A stretch of DNA of 64,000 nucleotides from Gillisia mitskevichiae (GCF_003634585.1 NZ_RBLG01000005.1:1-64000), one strand, 5' to 3'. Positions 17,727 to 25,938 are shown, counted from the first letter of the stretch. Notes: generated from the sequence alone by a model not told the origin. Numbers and translations: made by a program.

Positions 17727-17756
17727 TTGAAAAATAAATTAATGATAGTATATTTG
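17727..17756 (+). promoter_or_regulatory. tRNA operon promoter
   Basis: TTG (17727-17729), a 19-base spacer and TATATTTG (17749-17756) followed by CACCCGC, about 30 bases before the first tRNA-Lys. Confidence 0.8.
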
Positions 17757-17786
17757 CACCCGCATTTGCAAAACAATGCAAGTAAT

Positions 17787-17859
17787 GATTTGGTAGCTCA
17801 GTTGGTAGAGCATCTCCCTTTTAAGGAGAGGGTCCTGGGTTCGAGCCCCAGCCAGATCA
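17787..17859 (+). tRNA. tRNA-Lys (anticodon TTT), copy 1
   Basis: 73 bases form a complete cloverleaf: acceptor GATTTGG/CCAGATC with discriminator A, D arm GCTC/GAGC, anticodon stem CTCCC/GGGAG with loop CTTTTAA, and T arm CTGGG/CCCAG. No CCA is encoded. Confidence 0.97.
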
Positions 17860-17901
17860 CTAAATTTTTGGATTTATTTCCAATATGTTCTTTTTAATTA
17901 A

Positions 17902-17974
17902 GATTTGGTAGCTCAGTTGGTAGAGCATCTCCCTTTTAAGGAGAGGGTCCTGGGTTCGAGCCCCAGCCAGATCA
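17902..17974 (+). tRNA. tRNA-Lys (anticodon TTT), copy 2
   Basis: Identical base for base to copy 1, 42 bases downstream, including the first bases of 3' flank (CTAAATTTT). A recent tandem duplication sharing one promoter. Confidence 0.97.
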
Positions 17975-18042
17975 CTAAATTTTAGTTCTTACTAAAATTA
18001 TTTCCGCAGCCCTTAGGAATTCAATTTCGAAGCGCGCAATTT

Positions 18043-18126
18043 GCCCGGGTGCTGGAATTGGTAGACAGGCATGGTTGAGGGCCATGTGTCCATTAGGGCG
18101 TGCGGGTTCAAGTCCCGCTCCGGGTA
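18043..18126 (+). tRNA. tRNA-Leu (anticodon GAG)
   Basis: 84 bases with an acceptor GCCCGGG/TCCGGGT containing G-T pairs at both ends, a long variable arm, anticodon loop TTGAGGG (GAG), and T arm GCGGG/CCCGC. Reads CUC/CUU codons. Probably part of the same transcript as the tRNA-Lys pair. Confidence 0.95.
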
Positions 18127-18168
18127 CTATTTAACTTCCACCCCTTTTCAAATTTTTTTTTCTAGTTT

Positions 18169-18618
18169 TTATTTTTTCTCTTTCGTGTAATTTTCTACGA
18201 CAAGGGTCTCTGTTATTTTATCATATAAATTTTGATTCTCTTTATCCCATAACAACCATATTAGGGGAATAATTAAAAAACCACCCAGGTATTTTAGTAA
18301 TTCACGTATAGCACCATCTGATGCGAATTGATATTCTTCTCCAGATTTGGAAGAAATCACTTTAAGCCCTAAAATTTTGTGCCCTAAATTACCCGAAAAT
18401 AGTGGGTAAAAGATAAATCCTGTTAGTATAGATGCGAGAGCCGAATAAAGAAATTCATCAACATTAATTTCTCTATTTAAATAGTCATCTATAGAATTCC
18501 CTAAGATTTTATAATATCCCAGTACTATAATGGCATATATAATTCCTTCAAACAAATGGGCTAAAAGGCGCTTTCCTTTAGATGCTATTTTATATTGAAA
18601 CACGTAATCTTCGGGCAT
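18169..18618 (-). CDS. RDD-family membrane protein
   Basis: A 149-aa membrane protein with an N-terminal motif GKRLLAHLFEGIIYAII (Arg and two acidic positions of the RDD fold), about three hydrophobic segments, and DKENQNLYDKITETLVV at the end, typical of RDD proteins. Function unknown; some relatives are Na+/H+ antiporters or associate with secretion. It stands between the tRNA cluster and the carotenoid operon. Confidence 0.8.
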   Translation of the reverse strand: MPEDYVFQYKIASKGKRLLAHLFEGIIYAIIVLGYYKILGNSIDDYLNREINVDEFLYSALASILTGFIFYPLFSGNLGHKILGLKVISSKSGEEYQFASDGAIRELLKYLGGFLIIPLIWLLWDKENQNLYDKITETLVVENYTKEKK

Positions 18619-18753
18619 GTTACTATTAAATTAATTGGATTTGAGAATGAGTACAAAAATATCATTTATTAAAGGATAACATACTTAAATCTAGGCTGAA
18701 AAGGAGATCACATCTTATGGTTTATAAAAGTCCGTAAATTCAATGCAATTATT

Positions 18754-18793
18754 TTGTTTAATTATTTAACATAAAGATTAAACAATTTAACAT
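18754..18793 (+). promoter_or_regulatory. Candidate operator of the MerR/B12 regulator
   Basis: An inverted repeat TTGTTTAAT (18754-18762) / ATTAAACAA (18777-18785) interlocks with a direct repeat ATTTAACAT at 18764-18772 and 18785-18793, spaced 21 bases, i.e. two helical turns. It lies about 60-100 bases upstream of the regulator's ATG. CarH-type repressors bind tandem direct repeats. Confidence 0.5.
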
Positions 18794-18823
18794 TACATCA
18801 AACATATCCCTTAATATTTTATG

Positions 18824-18831
18824 TAGATTTG
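18824..18831 (+). promoter_or_regulatory. -7 box of the carotenoid operon
   Basis: TAGATTTG fits TAnnTTTG 22 bases before the ATG at 18854. No TTG is present at the expected spacing, consistent with a weak, regulated promoter. Confidence 0.5.
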
Positions 18832-18853
18832 TTTATCTTGCTTCAAGCATCCT

Positions 18854-19753
18854 ATGGAACATATAAAACAGAATTTCAGCATAAAAGATTTAGAGCACCT
18901 TAGCGGTATTAAAGCTCATACTATAAGGATCTGGGAGAAGAGATATAATATTCTCTCCCCAAGTAGAACTGATACCAATATTAGAACCTACGATCTAGAG
19001 AGTTTACAGAAAATTTTAAATGTAACTTTCTTAAATGGTCACGGCTACAAGATCTCCCGAATTGCCAAATTAAGTGATTCTGAAATTGGAAAAATGGTTA
19101 AAGAGGTCGCTGCCACCGCAAGCGAAGAAAATAGAGCCATAAATTCTTTTAAGATCGCGATGGTGAATTTTGATTCGAATTTATTTCATAAAACCTATAT
19201 GAATCTCTTGGATACTAAAAGTTTTAGAGAGATATTTTTAGAGATCTTTATTCCACTACTAAATGAAATAGGTCTTTTATGGCAAACAGACACTATCAAT
19301 CCAGTGCACGAGCATTTTTTAGTGGGTTTAATTAAACAAAAGCTGTATTTAAATATTGCACAACTGGAAAGCTCTAATAGTTATGAGGGGGAGGATTTAT
19401 ACGTTCTCTTTTTACCCGAAAATGAGATTCATGACCTAGGGATATTATATTTAAATTATGAGCTTAATTTTCATCATAAAAAAACTATTTATCTTGGACC
19501 AAGCATGCCCTTAAATGATATGAGATATCTTTTAGACATTCATCCAAACCCAACCTTTATTAGCTACTTAACGACTGAACCTAGAGAACTTTCTGAATTT
19601 ATAAAAGAGTTTGACACTGTTTTATGCAAAAATCTAAAGGTGGAATTGAATCTGTTTGGAAGTAAAATTCAAACTATAGATCCAAACACTCTATCCCCAC
19701 ATATTAAAATATTTAAGTCTATTCCAGAATTCTCAAATCAATTTTCGAATTAA
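18854..19753 (+). CDS. CarH/LitR-like MerR regulator with B12-binding domain
   Basis: A 299-aa regulator with an N-terminal MerR helix-turn-helix (FSIKDLEHLSGIKAHTIRIWEKRY, about 8-75) and a C-terminal cobalamin-binding domain (about 95-290). The light-sensing signatures of CarH are complete: W143-x9-E153-H154 in the four-helix cap and E191-I-H193-D-L-G196, where the His would ligate cobalt; TIYLGPSMPL fits the Rossmann half. In CarH, adenosylcobalamin keeps a tetramer on the carotenoid promoter in the dark and light releases it. Its stop overlaps the crtI start (TAATG), so it is first gene of the operon it is likely to repress. Confidence 0.88.
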   Translation: MEHIKQNFSIKDLEHLSGIKAHTIRIWEKRYNILSPSRTDTNIRTYDLESLQKILNVTFLNGHGYKISRIAKLSDSEIGKMVKEVAATASEENRAINSFKIAMVNFDSNLFHKTYMNLLDTKSFREIFLEIFIPLLNEIGLLWQTDTINPVHEHFLVGLIKQKLYLNIAQLESSNSYEGEDLYVLFLPENEIHDLGILYLNYELNFHHKKTIYLGPSMPLNDMRYLLDIHPNPTFISYLTTEPRELSEFIKEFDTVLCKNLKVELNLFGSKIQTIDPNTLSPHIKIFKSIPEFSNQFSN

Positions 19754-21219
19754 TGAGTAAAACGGTAAGCATAATAGGTTCTGGTTTTGCATCTCTTGCT
19801 GCGGCTTCTTACCTAGCAAAAGATGGGTACAAAGTTTCTGTTTATGAAAAAAATGCAGACTTAGGTGGACGTGCAAGGCAATTAAAAAAAGAAGGTTTTA
19901 CATTCGACATGGGTCCTTCTTGGTATTGGATGCCAGATGTATTCGAGCGATTCTTTGCCGATTTCAATAAGGCTCCATCAGATTATTATAAGTTAGAGAA
20001 ATTGAAACCAGCTTATAAAGTGTTTTTTGAAGCTGGTAAAAGCATTACTATAGAAGATACCTTAGAAAAAATTTATTTAGCCTTTGAAGAAGAGGAAAAA
20101 GGTAGTTCTAAAAAACTTAAAAAGTTTATAGACCAAGCTCAAAGCAACTATAATATTGCAATAAAAGACCTTGTATATAGGCCAGGTGTTTCTCCTATAG
20201 AACTTATTACTCCGGCGACTATTAAAAAAATAGGTCAATTCTTTGGTACAATTGCAGGAGATGTAAGAAAAGAATTTAAGAATAAAAATCTTGTTCAGAT
20301 ATTAGAATTTCCAGTGTTATTTTTAGGCGCAAAACCAAGTGATACCCCATCTTTCTATAGTTTTATGAATTATGCCGACTTTGGATTAGGAACATGGCAT
20401 CCCCAAGGAGGAATGAATAAAGTGATCCAAGCTATGATCTCTTTGGCTAAATCTTTAGGGGTTGAATTTTTTACAAATGCTTCAGTAGAAAAAATCAATG
20501 TTTCTAAGGGAAAAGCAGAAAGTATTTCTGTAGAGGGAAGAAAGATACCATCGGATATTATTTTAGCCGGCGCAGATTATCATCACAGTGAAACTTTATT
20601 GGAACCAAAGTATCGCCAATATTCTGAAAAATATTGGGCGAAAAAGACCTTTGCTCCATCCTCATTACTTTTTTATGTTGGTTTCAGTAAAAAAATTGAT
20701 AACATAGAACATCATAATTTGTTTTTTGATGTCGATTTTGAAGCGCATGCTCAAGACATTTACGATTCTCCTAAATGGCCAAACGAACCACTTTTCTACG
20801 CTAATTTTACCTCTGTTACAGATAATACCACCGCGCCAGAAAATTGCGAAAATGGATTTTTCCTTATTCCTTTAGCTCCTGGGTTGGAAGATACGGAAGA
20901 ATTGAGAGAAGAGTACTTTGAAAAGATTATTACGAGATTTGAAAAACTCACGAATCAAGAGGTAAGAAAATACGTTATATTTAAAGAATCGTTTTGTGTT
21001 AACGATTTTATTAAAGATTATAATAGCTATAAAGGAAATGCTTACGGTATGGCAAATACCCTGTTGCAAACCGCTTTTTTAAGACCCAAATTAATGAGTA
21101 GTAAAGTAAAAGGCTTGTTTTTTACTGGGCAGCTAACCGTTCCTGGTCCTGGAGTTCCTCCAGCACTTATTTCAGGAAAATTAGTGTCTGGACTTATTCA
21201 TAAAGAATTTACCATATGA
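19753..21219 (+). CDS. crtI: Phytoene desaturase
   Basis: FAD-dependent desaturase turning phytoene into lycopene, 488 aa as usual. Seen: N-terminal Rossmann motif IGSGFASLAAASYLAKDGYKVSVYEKNADLGGRA, MGPSWYWMPDVFE, and the C-terminal bacterial CrtI signature FFTGQLTVPGPGVPPALISGK. Coupled upstream to the MerR gene by 1 base and downstream to crtB by 4 bases (ATGA). Confidence 0.96.
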   Translation: MSKTVSIIGSGFASLAAASYLAKDGYKVSVYEKNADLGGRARQLKKEGFTFDMGPSWYWMPDVFERFFADFNKAPSDYYKLEKLKPAYKVFFEAGKSITIEDTLEKIYLAFEEEEKGSSKKLKKFIDQAQSNYNIAIKDLVYRPGVSPIELITPATIKKIGQFFGTIAGDVRKEFKNKNLVQILEFPVLFLGAKPSDTPSFYSFMNYADFGLGTWHPQGGMNKVIQAMISLAKSLGVEFFTNASVEKINVSKGKAESISVEGRKIPSDIILAGADYHHSETLLEPKYRQYSEKYWAKKTFAPSSLLFYVGFSKKIDNIEHHNLFFDVDFEAHAQDIYDSPKWPNEPLFYANFTSVTDNTTAPENCENGFFLIPLAPGLEDTEELREEYFEKIITRFEKLTNQEVRKYVIFKESFCVNDFIKDYNSYKGNAYGMANTLLQTAFLRPKLMSSKVKGLFFTGQLTVPGPGVPPALISGKLVSGLIHKEFTI

Positions 21220-22055
21220 AATCAATATTTGACTCAGTTTCACGAGCCTGTAGCCAAACGGTAACTAACGCGTATAGTACCTCTTTCTCGATGGCTACTA
21301 AAATGCTAGCTCCTTCAATTAGACAGGATATCTATAATATTTATGGATTTGTAAGATTTGCAGATGAAATTGTAGATTCTTTCCATGATTATAATAAAGA
21401 ACAATTACTTGAAGATTTCACTCAGGATCTTTACAAGGCGATAGATAACAAAATAAGTTTAAACCCCATTATAAATTCATTTCAGGAAACTGCGCATAAA
21501 TATAAGATCGCACCAGAGCTTTACAATGCTTTCTTAAAAAGCATGAAATTAGACTTACATAAATCCACTTACCTTACTCAAGAAGATTATAAGGAATATA
21601 TTTATGGTAGTGCAGATGTTGTTGGCCTCATGTGCTTAAGAGTCTTTGTAAAAGGTGATAATAAAAAATATCTGGAATTAAAAGATTCTGCAATGAGTTT
21701 GGGATCGGCATTTCAAAAAGTTAATTTTCTAAGAGATCTAAAAGCAGATTTTGAAGATCTTAGCAGAAGCTATTTTCCAGGTACAAATCTGGCAGCCTTA
21801 GATGAAGTTAGCAAGCAAAAGATTATTTTTGAAATTGAAGAAGATTTTAAAGCAGGATTAAAAGGTATTGCCAAATTACCTGTAGAAGCAAAATTTGGAG
21901 TTTATACAGCTTATATTTACTACAGTAAGTTATTGAATAAATTAAAAAAAGTGCCGTCTTTGGAAATTAAGAACAAGCGCATAAGTGTACCTAATTATCA
22001 AAAAGCCGGATTACTTGCAAAATCTTATATCTCATATAGATTAAACTTAATATAA
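21216..22055 (+). CDS. crtB: Phytoene synthase
   Basis: Condenses two geranylgeranyl diphosphates to phytoene. 279 aa, with YSTSFSMATKML, the first Asp-rich motif FADEIVDSFHD, and the second, NFLRDLKADFEDLSRSYFP; YIYGSADVVGLMCLRVF is also typical. Overlaps crtI by 4 bases and crtZ by 1 base, so the enzymes are made in a fixed order. Confidence 0.96.
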   Translation: MKSIFDSVSRACSQTVTNAYSTSFSMATKMLAPSIRQDIYNIYGFVRFADEIVDSFHDYNKEQLLEDFTQDLYKAIDNKISLNPIINSFQETAHKYKIAPELYNAFLKSMKLDLHKSTYLTQEDYKEYIYGSADVVGLMCLRVFVKGDNKKYLELKDSAMSLGSAFQKVNFLRDLKADFEDLSRSYFPGTNLAALDEVSKQKIIFEIEEDFKAGLKGIAKLPVEAKFGVYTAYIYYSKLLNKLKKVPSLEIKNKRISVPNYQKAGLLAKSYISYRLNLI

Positions 22056-22504
22056 TGGAACTCATACTTTGGATCGTAATTTTTATTGCTACTTTCTTAA
22101 TGATGGAAGGAATGGCATGGTTTACTCATAAATATGTAATGCATGGTTTTTTGTGGAAATTGCATCAAGACCACCACAAAAAGGATCACAGTCACTGGTG
22201 GGAAAGGAACGATCTTTTCTTTGTTTTCTACGCAGTTGTAAGTATCACTTTCTTTCTTTTGTGGCGTTATGATGACCTTTGGATAGGTTTGCCAATAGGA
22301 CTAGGTATACTAGCTTACGGAATTGCTTATTTTATGGTTCATGATATTTTTATTCACCAGCGATTTAAAATATTTAGAAACGCAAATAATAAATATGCGA
22401 AGGGAGTTAGAAGAGCACACAAAATGCATCATAAACATTTAGGAAAAGATGAAGGTGAATGTTTTGGAATGCTTTGGGTACCTTTCAAATATTTTAAGAA
22501 GTAA
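22055..22504 (+). CDS. crtZ: Beta-carotene 3-hydroxylase
   Basis: A 149-aa membrane di-iron hydroxylase converting beta-carotene to zeaxanthin. The His clusters HKYVMH, HQDHHKKDH, HDIFIHQRF and HKMHHKHLGKDEGECFGM, together with four hydrophobic segments, match CrtZ. Translationally coupled to crtB (1-base overlap). Confidence 0.94.
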   Translation: MELILWIVIFIATFLMMEGMAWFTHKYVMHGFLWKLHQDHHKKDHSHWWERNDLFFVFYAVVSITFFLLWRYDDLWIGLPIGLGILAYGIAYFMVHDIFIHQRFKIFRNANNKYAKGVRRAHKMHHKHLGKDEGECFGMLWVPFKYFKK

Positions 22505-22527
22505 ATTCATTTTAACACCCCGATCTA

Positions 22528-23664
22528 TTGCCACAAAAATTCGATTATATTATTATTGGAAGTGGCTTAGCGGGACTTCAGTTAGCCTATGCACTTAGCA
22601 AGGATCCCTATTTTTTAAAACTAAAAATTGCTATAATAGATCCTTCTTTAAAAGAAACCAATGATAAAACTTGGTGTTTTTGGGAAAAGGGGATTGGAAA
22701 ATGGGATGAGATAATTTACAGCACTTGGAATCATGGTAAATTTATTTCCTCAGAAGCCAATATAGAATTAAAATTAGATCCGTATTCCTATAAAATGTTG
22801 AGATCTTTAGATTTCTATAGTTTCATAAAATCAGCATTAAAGTCCAAAACCAACTTTCATTTTATTTTAGATGAGATCGTGGAGATAGATGAAATAAGTT
22901 CTATAGCTACAGGAAAAGAAGGCAATTATATTGCGAGTCATTTTTTTGATAGCCGAATTGACTCTAGATATTTAGAAGATTCTAAATCAACTAAAATTTT
23001 TCAACATTTTAAAGGATGGCATATTAAAACAAAAACACCTGTTTTTGATAAGTCTACTTTTACGATGATGGATTTTAGGATAAAATTTCCAGAAAGCACC
23101 AGCTTTACATATGTATTGCCTTTAAATGAAAGTGAAGCACTATTAGAATATACATTTTTCACCCCATTTCTTACTGAAGATCCTGTTTATGATACTTACC
23201 TAAAAAGGTATATAAAAGAAATACTTAAAATTGATGAGTATGAAATCCTAGCAACAGAAAAAGGAGTGATCCCTATGACAGATCATAATTTTCATGATGC
23301 AAGTAGTTCCAAAGTTACTAAAATAGGCACAGCTGGTTCTTGGGTAAAGGGCTCTACAGGATATTCATTTAAGCACACAGAAAAAAAAATAGCCCAATTA
23401 ATCGCTAACCTGAAATTTGGGAAGGAACCTAGAGATGGATTAATAAACAATCGCTTTAGATGGTATGATGCTATTTTTTTAGATGTTTTAAATAGAAATA
23501 ATGAACAAGGAGAAGAACTATTCTCTAAATTCTACTCAAAAAACAGTCCTCAGGCAATATTCAAGTATCTAGATGAGGAAACAAATATATCTGAAGAGCT
23601 AAAAATTATGTTTAGCCTGTATGATCCAGAATTCGTACGCTCCTTTTTTAGAAAATTATTCTAA
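22528..23664 (+). CDS. crtY: Lycopene beta-cyclase, TTG start
   Basis: Cyclises lycopene to beta-carotene. 378 aa, with the dinucleotide-binding start FDYIIIGSGLAGLQLAYAL, the DKTWCFWEKG motif and EALLEYTFFTP, all CrtY-type features. No ATG precedes the Rossmann motif in frame; the start is TTG at 22528, 23 bases after crtZ. Last gene of the operon. No ketolase (crtW), crtE or idi is present here, so zeaxanthin is the predicted end product from this locus. Its end overlaps the convergent thioredoxin gene by 9 bases. Confidence 0.93.
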   Translation: MPQKFDYIIIGSGLAGLQLAYALSKDPYFLKLKIAIIDPSLKETNDKTWCFWEKGIGKWDEIIYSTWNHGKFISSEANIELKLDPYSYKMLRSLDFYSFIKSALKSKTNFHFILDEIVEIDEISSIATGKEGNYIASHFFDSRIDSRYLEDSKSTKIFQHFKGWHIKTKTPVFDKSTFTMMDFRIKFPESTSFTYVLPLNESEALLEYTFFTPFLTEDPVYDTYLKRYIKEILKIDEYEILATEKGVIPMTDHNFHDASSSKVTKIGTAGSWVKGSTGYSFKHTEKKIAQLIANLKFGKEPRDGLINNRFRWYDAIFLDVLNRNNEQGEELFSKFYSKNSPQAIFKYLDEETNISEELKIMFSLYDPEFVRSFFRKLF

Positions 23665-24216
23665 CAGAAGTTTATCTAAAGTGTTTCTAAGACTTTCACT
23701 ATTCCAATCTGCCGCACCAACCTTTTTAATAACGATAGCGCCATTTTTGTCTATTAAATATGTGGTAGGTAGCGTATTTCCATTTAATGGCTCTGGAGCT
23801 TCACTTAAAGGCCTGTAAGCAGGAAGGGAATATTTCTTTCGGTTTAAAAAGCCTTTTACTGTTTCATGATCTTCAGAAGAAACAAATAAGAACTCTACTT
23901 TATCTTTATAATCTCTATATAATAGCTCAAAACTTGGCATTTCTGCAATACAAGGAGGACACCAGGTAGCCCAGAAATTTACAAGTACTACCTTATTCTC
24001 TAAAGAAGTTAATTCTAATCTATCCTTATTGTTCTTTTCCAAAGCCCAATTATAATCTGCCAAGGATTCTCTCTCCTCTTCAGAAGTAACAGATGGACTA
24101 AAAGCTAATAACTTATTTACAAAGATCTGTATAGGTTTACGTGTGCCGGGAATGATCATTGCGAGAATTACTACAGCAATAATAATATTTGACCATTGAT
24201 TTTTAAAAAGCTTCAT
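23656..24216 (-). CDS. TlpA-like thioredoxin-fold protein
   Basis: A 186-aa protein anchored by an N-terminal hydrophobic segment (about 8-24), with a periplasmic thioredoxin domain: NFWATWCPPCIAEMPSFELLY carries the CxxC pair, and LPTTYLIDKNGAIV the cis-Pro loop. It is of the TlpA/ResA/AhpC-TSA type that reduces disulfides in the envelope, for example during cytochrome c maturation. No cytochrome genes adjoin to identify the partner. Confidence 0.88.
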   Translation of the reverse strand: MKLFKNQWSNIIIAVVILAMIIPGTRKPIQIFVNKLLAFSPSVTSEEERESLADYNWALEKNNKDRLELTSLENKVVLVNFWATWCPPCIAEMPSFELLYRDYKDKVEFLFVSSEDHETVKGFLNRKKYSLPAYRPLSEAPEPLNGNTLPTTYLIDKNGAIVIKKVGAADWNSESLRNTLDKLLLE

Positions 24217-24270
24217 CTTTATATATTCTTGTAACTAATTGGACTCAAAAATTAGTACCAAAGTTACCAT

Positions 24271-25029
24271 CTATTTTTCAAGACTGCTTAGTTTTCTATT
24301 CAATTTAAATAATTCCTTTTTTAAAAAATCTATGGCTTCCTCCATATTCTGGATCTTGCCCTTAGAGGCAATTTGATGATGAGGAATCATTACACTACTA
24401 ATTTTTCCACGTACAACCATGGCCTGGTAAATCTCTGACTTACGAATTTTCTTAAGTTGATCTGGTTCCAGCTGATTATCACTTTCTAAAAGTAAAAAAT
24501 CTGTATTATTATCTAAACGAATACGTTTAATTAATATACCGCTTTCGGTTACTAGTAAGATTAAAGATCCGTCCAAAATATTATCTATTTTAGGTTGATC
24601 TTGACAAATTAGCACATCTCCAGAAAGCAAGGTTGGCGTCATACTATCTCCAGCTACTTCAAACAATTTTTGCTCATAAGCTGGGTTAAATCCAGGGATC
24701 CTATACCAATCTGCTACTTCAAAACTATTTTCCTTATGGAAATTTTTAATAAAACCGGCGTGAGCAGATGCTTTAATAAGAGGGATAAAACCATTGGAAG
24801 GATCAATCCTTATTAAATATTTATCTCCTTTTAATATAAAATCTGTAGTTACATTATATAATTTGCTCAAATTAATAATATGGTCTACTGCTATCCCGTT
24901 TTGAGAATTTTCAATTAAAGAATATGCTGCTTGCGAAATAAATAATTTTTCAGCTACTAAAGATTGTGAATAACCATTTTGTTTACGCAGGGCTTTAATT
25001 CTTTCTCCGATAAATGCTCTTTTAGTCAT
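24271..25029 (-). CDS. XRE-type repressor with S24 peptidase domain
   Basis: A 252-aa regulator starting at the ATG at 25027-25029 (the frame continues upstream but without homology). Residues 8-66 are a Cro/cI helix-turn-helix (YSQSLVAEKLFISQAAYSLIE); the C-terminal half is LexA/cI-like with catalytic S129 (GDSMTPTLLSGD) and K168 (LIKRI), and an Ala-Gly pair at 91-92 in the hinge as a possible self-cleavage site. Such proteins answer DNA damage or act as phage-type repressors, but no prophage is nearby. A 12-bp palindrome lies 144 bases upstream. Confidence 0.85.
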   Translation of the reverse strand: MTKRAFIGERIKALRKQNGYSQSLVAEKLFISQAAYSLIENSQNGIAVDHIINLSKLYNVTTDFILKGDKYLIRIDPSNGFIPLIKASAHAGFIKNFHKENSFEVADWYRIPGFNPAYEQKLFEVAGDSMTPTLLSGDVLICQDQPKIDNILDGSLILLVTESGILIKRIRLDNNTDFLLLESDNQLEPDQLKKIRKSEIYQAMVVRGKISSVMIPHHQIASKGKIQNMEEAIDFLKKELFKLNRKLSSLEK

Positions 25030-25435
25030 TATCAATATTGCTTGGTGGTTAATAAATTTGAGTTGAAAATGCATCAGCAAGGTCGACAATTAAAGGCGAA
25101 AGAAATATGGTTATAATGAATAATGATAAAATTGAGTGAGAGCAGTCATAAAATTGTTAATTTTATGTTAAATAGAAATATTTGACTTGACAAATATTTC
25201 TATAATTTCTACTTTCATATAGAAAATTAACTACAATGGAATATGATGATGCAGTCTAATTAGTTAATAATCAGTTTTTTAAAAATGTTTAAATAAAAAA
25301 AAAGTGCAGCATGCAATTTATGATTACAGATGGTAACTAAATGTTAAAATGCATTAAGTTAAATGGCAAAAACTAAAAATTTTTATTTATGGACTAACAT
25401 TTTAATCAAATTTTATACTTAATTATTATAAATAA
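25030..25435. other. A/T-rich gap, first part, with a large palindrome
   Basis: No coding region is seen upstream of the S24 regulator. The notable element is the palindrome at 25173-25202; the remainder is A/T-rich with no recognisable element. Confidence 0.45.
25173..25202. promoter_or_regulatory. Perfect 12-bp palindrome, candidate operator
   Basis: TAGAAATATTTG and CAAATATTTCTA are perfect inverted arms around ACTTGA. It lies upstream of the S24-type repressor, whose family binds such dyads. There is no T run, so a terminator is less likely. Confidence 0.5.
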
Positions 25436-25507
25436 ATTGGTTACGCAATTGTAGGGTGTTGTTTAACTAATTGAAAGAAACTCGGAAATTTATTTTCGAG
25501 TTTTTTT
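25436..25507 (+). ncRNA. Candidate small RNA element A
   Basis: Starts ATTGGTTA, contains GTAGGGTGTTG and ACTAATTGAAAGAAACTCGG, and ends in a hairpin (AAACTCG 25478-25484 / CGAGTTT 25497-25503) with a T run: an intrinsic terminator with no gene upstream to terminate on this strand. Element B at 25865-25938 has the same order of motifs. No ORF is seen. A small RNA is inferred, not shown. Confidence 0.4.
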
Positions 25508-25864
25508 ATTGTGTTGGATGTCAATATGATAAGAGTTTTTATAATTAATTGCAATATATTTAATATTATTTTAATAATTCATAGTTATATTGCATATATG
25601 TTAATTACATGTTAAAAATTGTTAATGCTTTTTTTAAGCCTAATTAATTCATAAATTTAATTTTTAATTTTTAATTGTTAATGGCAATTTCACTTGATTT
25701 TACAATCCCTACCTTCTGAAATCAGGTTATTTCGAATTAAACATTATTCGAAATTGAACTAAACATAATTACATTTTTTAATAGTCTAGGTATACAAAAG
25801 TATTTTATGTATACAGATTTGTGTGTTTCATTTATTATGATTCACAAGATTATCTGACTTTGAT
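25508..25864. other. Gap between elements A and B, two dyads
   Basis: No gene is seen. It holds two inverted repeats: ATTTCGAAT/ATTCGAAAT (25729-25737, 25746-25754) and GTATAC/GTATAC with near-complementary interior (25790-25814). Either could be an operator or mark the upstream region of element B. Confidence 0.4.
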
Positions 25865-25938
25865 ATTGGTTAGTTAGTTGATAGTAGGGTATTAACTTTT
25901 CTAACTAAAGAACCCCGGAAAATTAATTTTCCGGGGTT
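25865..25938 (+). ncRNA. Candidate small RNA element B
   Basis: Shares ATTGGTTA, GTAGGGTATTA and CTAAAGAACCCCGG with element A and ends in a perfect 28-base palindrome at 25911-25938 (AACCCCGGAAAATT and its complement). The palindrome also lies 36 bases past the acn stop, so it may instead or also terminate leftward acn transcription. The T tail is weak on both strands. Confidence 0.35.

Noticed and set aside
17601-17897. 98-codon plus-strand frame across the tRNA-Lys promoter and gene
   Set aside because: It is read through a tRNA gene and the aroK start region; the translated tRNA part (VAQLVEHLPF) is a known artefact.
25030-25089. Upstream start of the S24 regulator adding 20 residues
   Set aside because: The extension has no helix-turn-helix homology and the ATG at 25029 fits the family start MTKR...GERIKALR.
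25478-25507. Terminator of the S24 regulator or acn
   Set aside because: It is oriented for plus-strand transcription, while both flanking genes run leftward and the regulator begins, not ends, near here.
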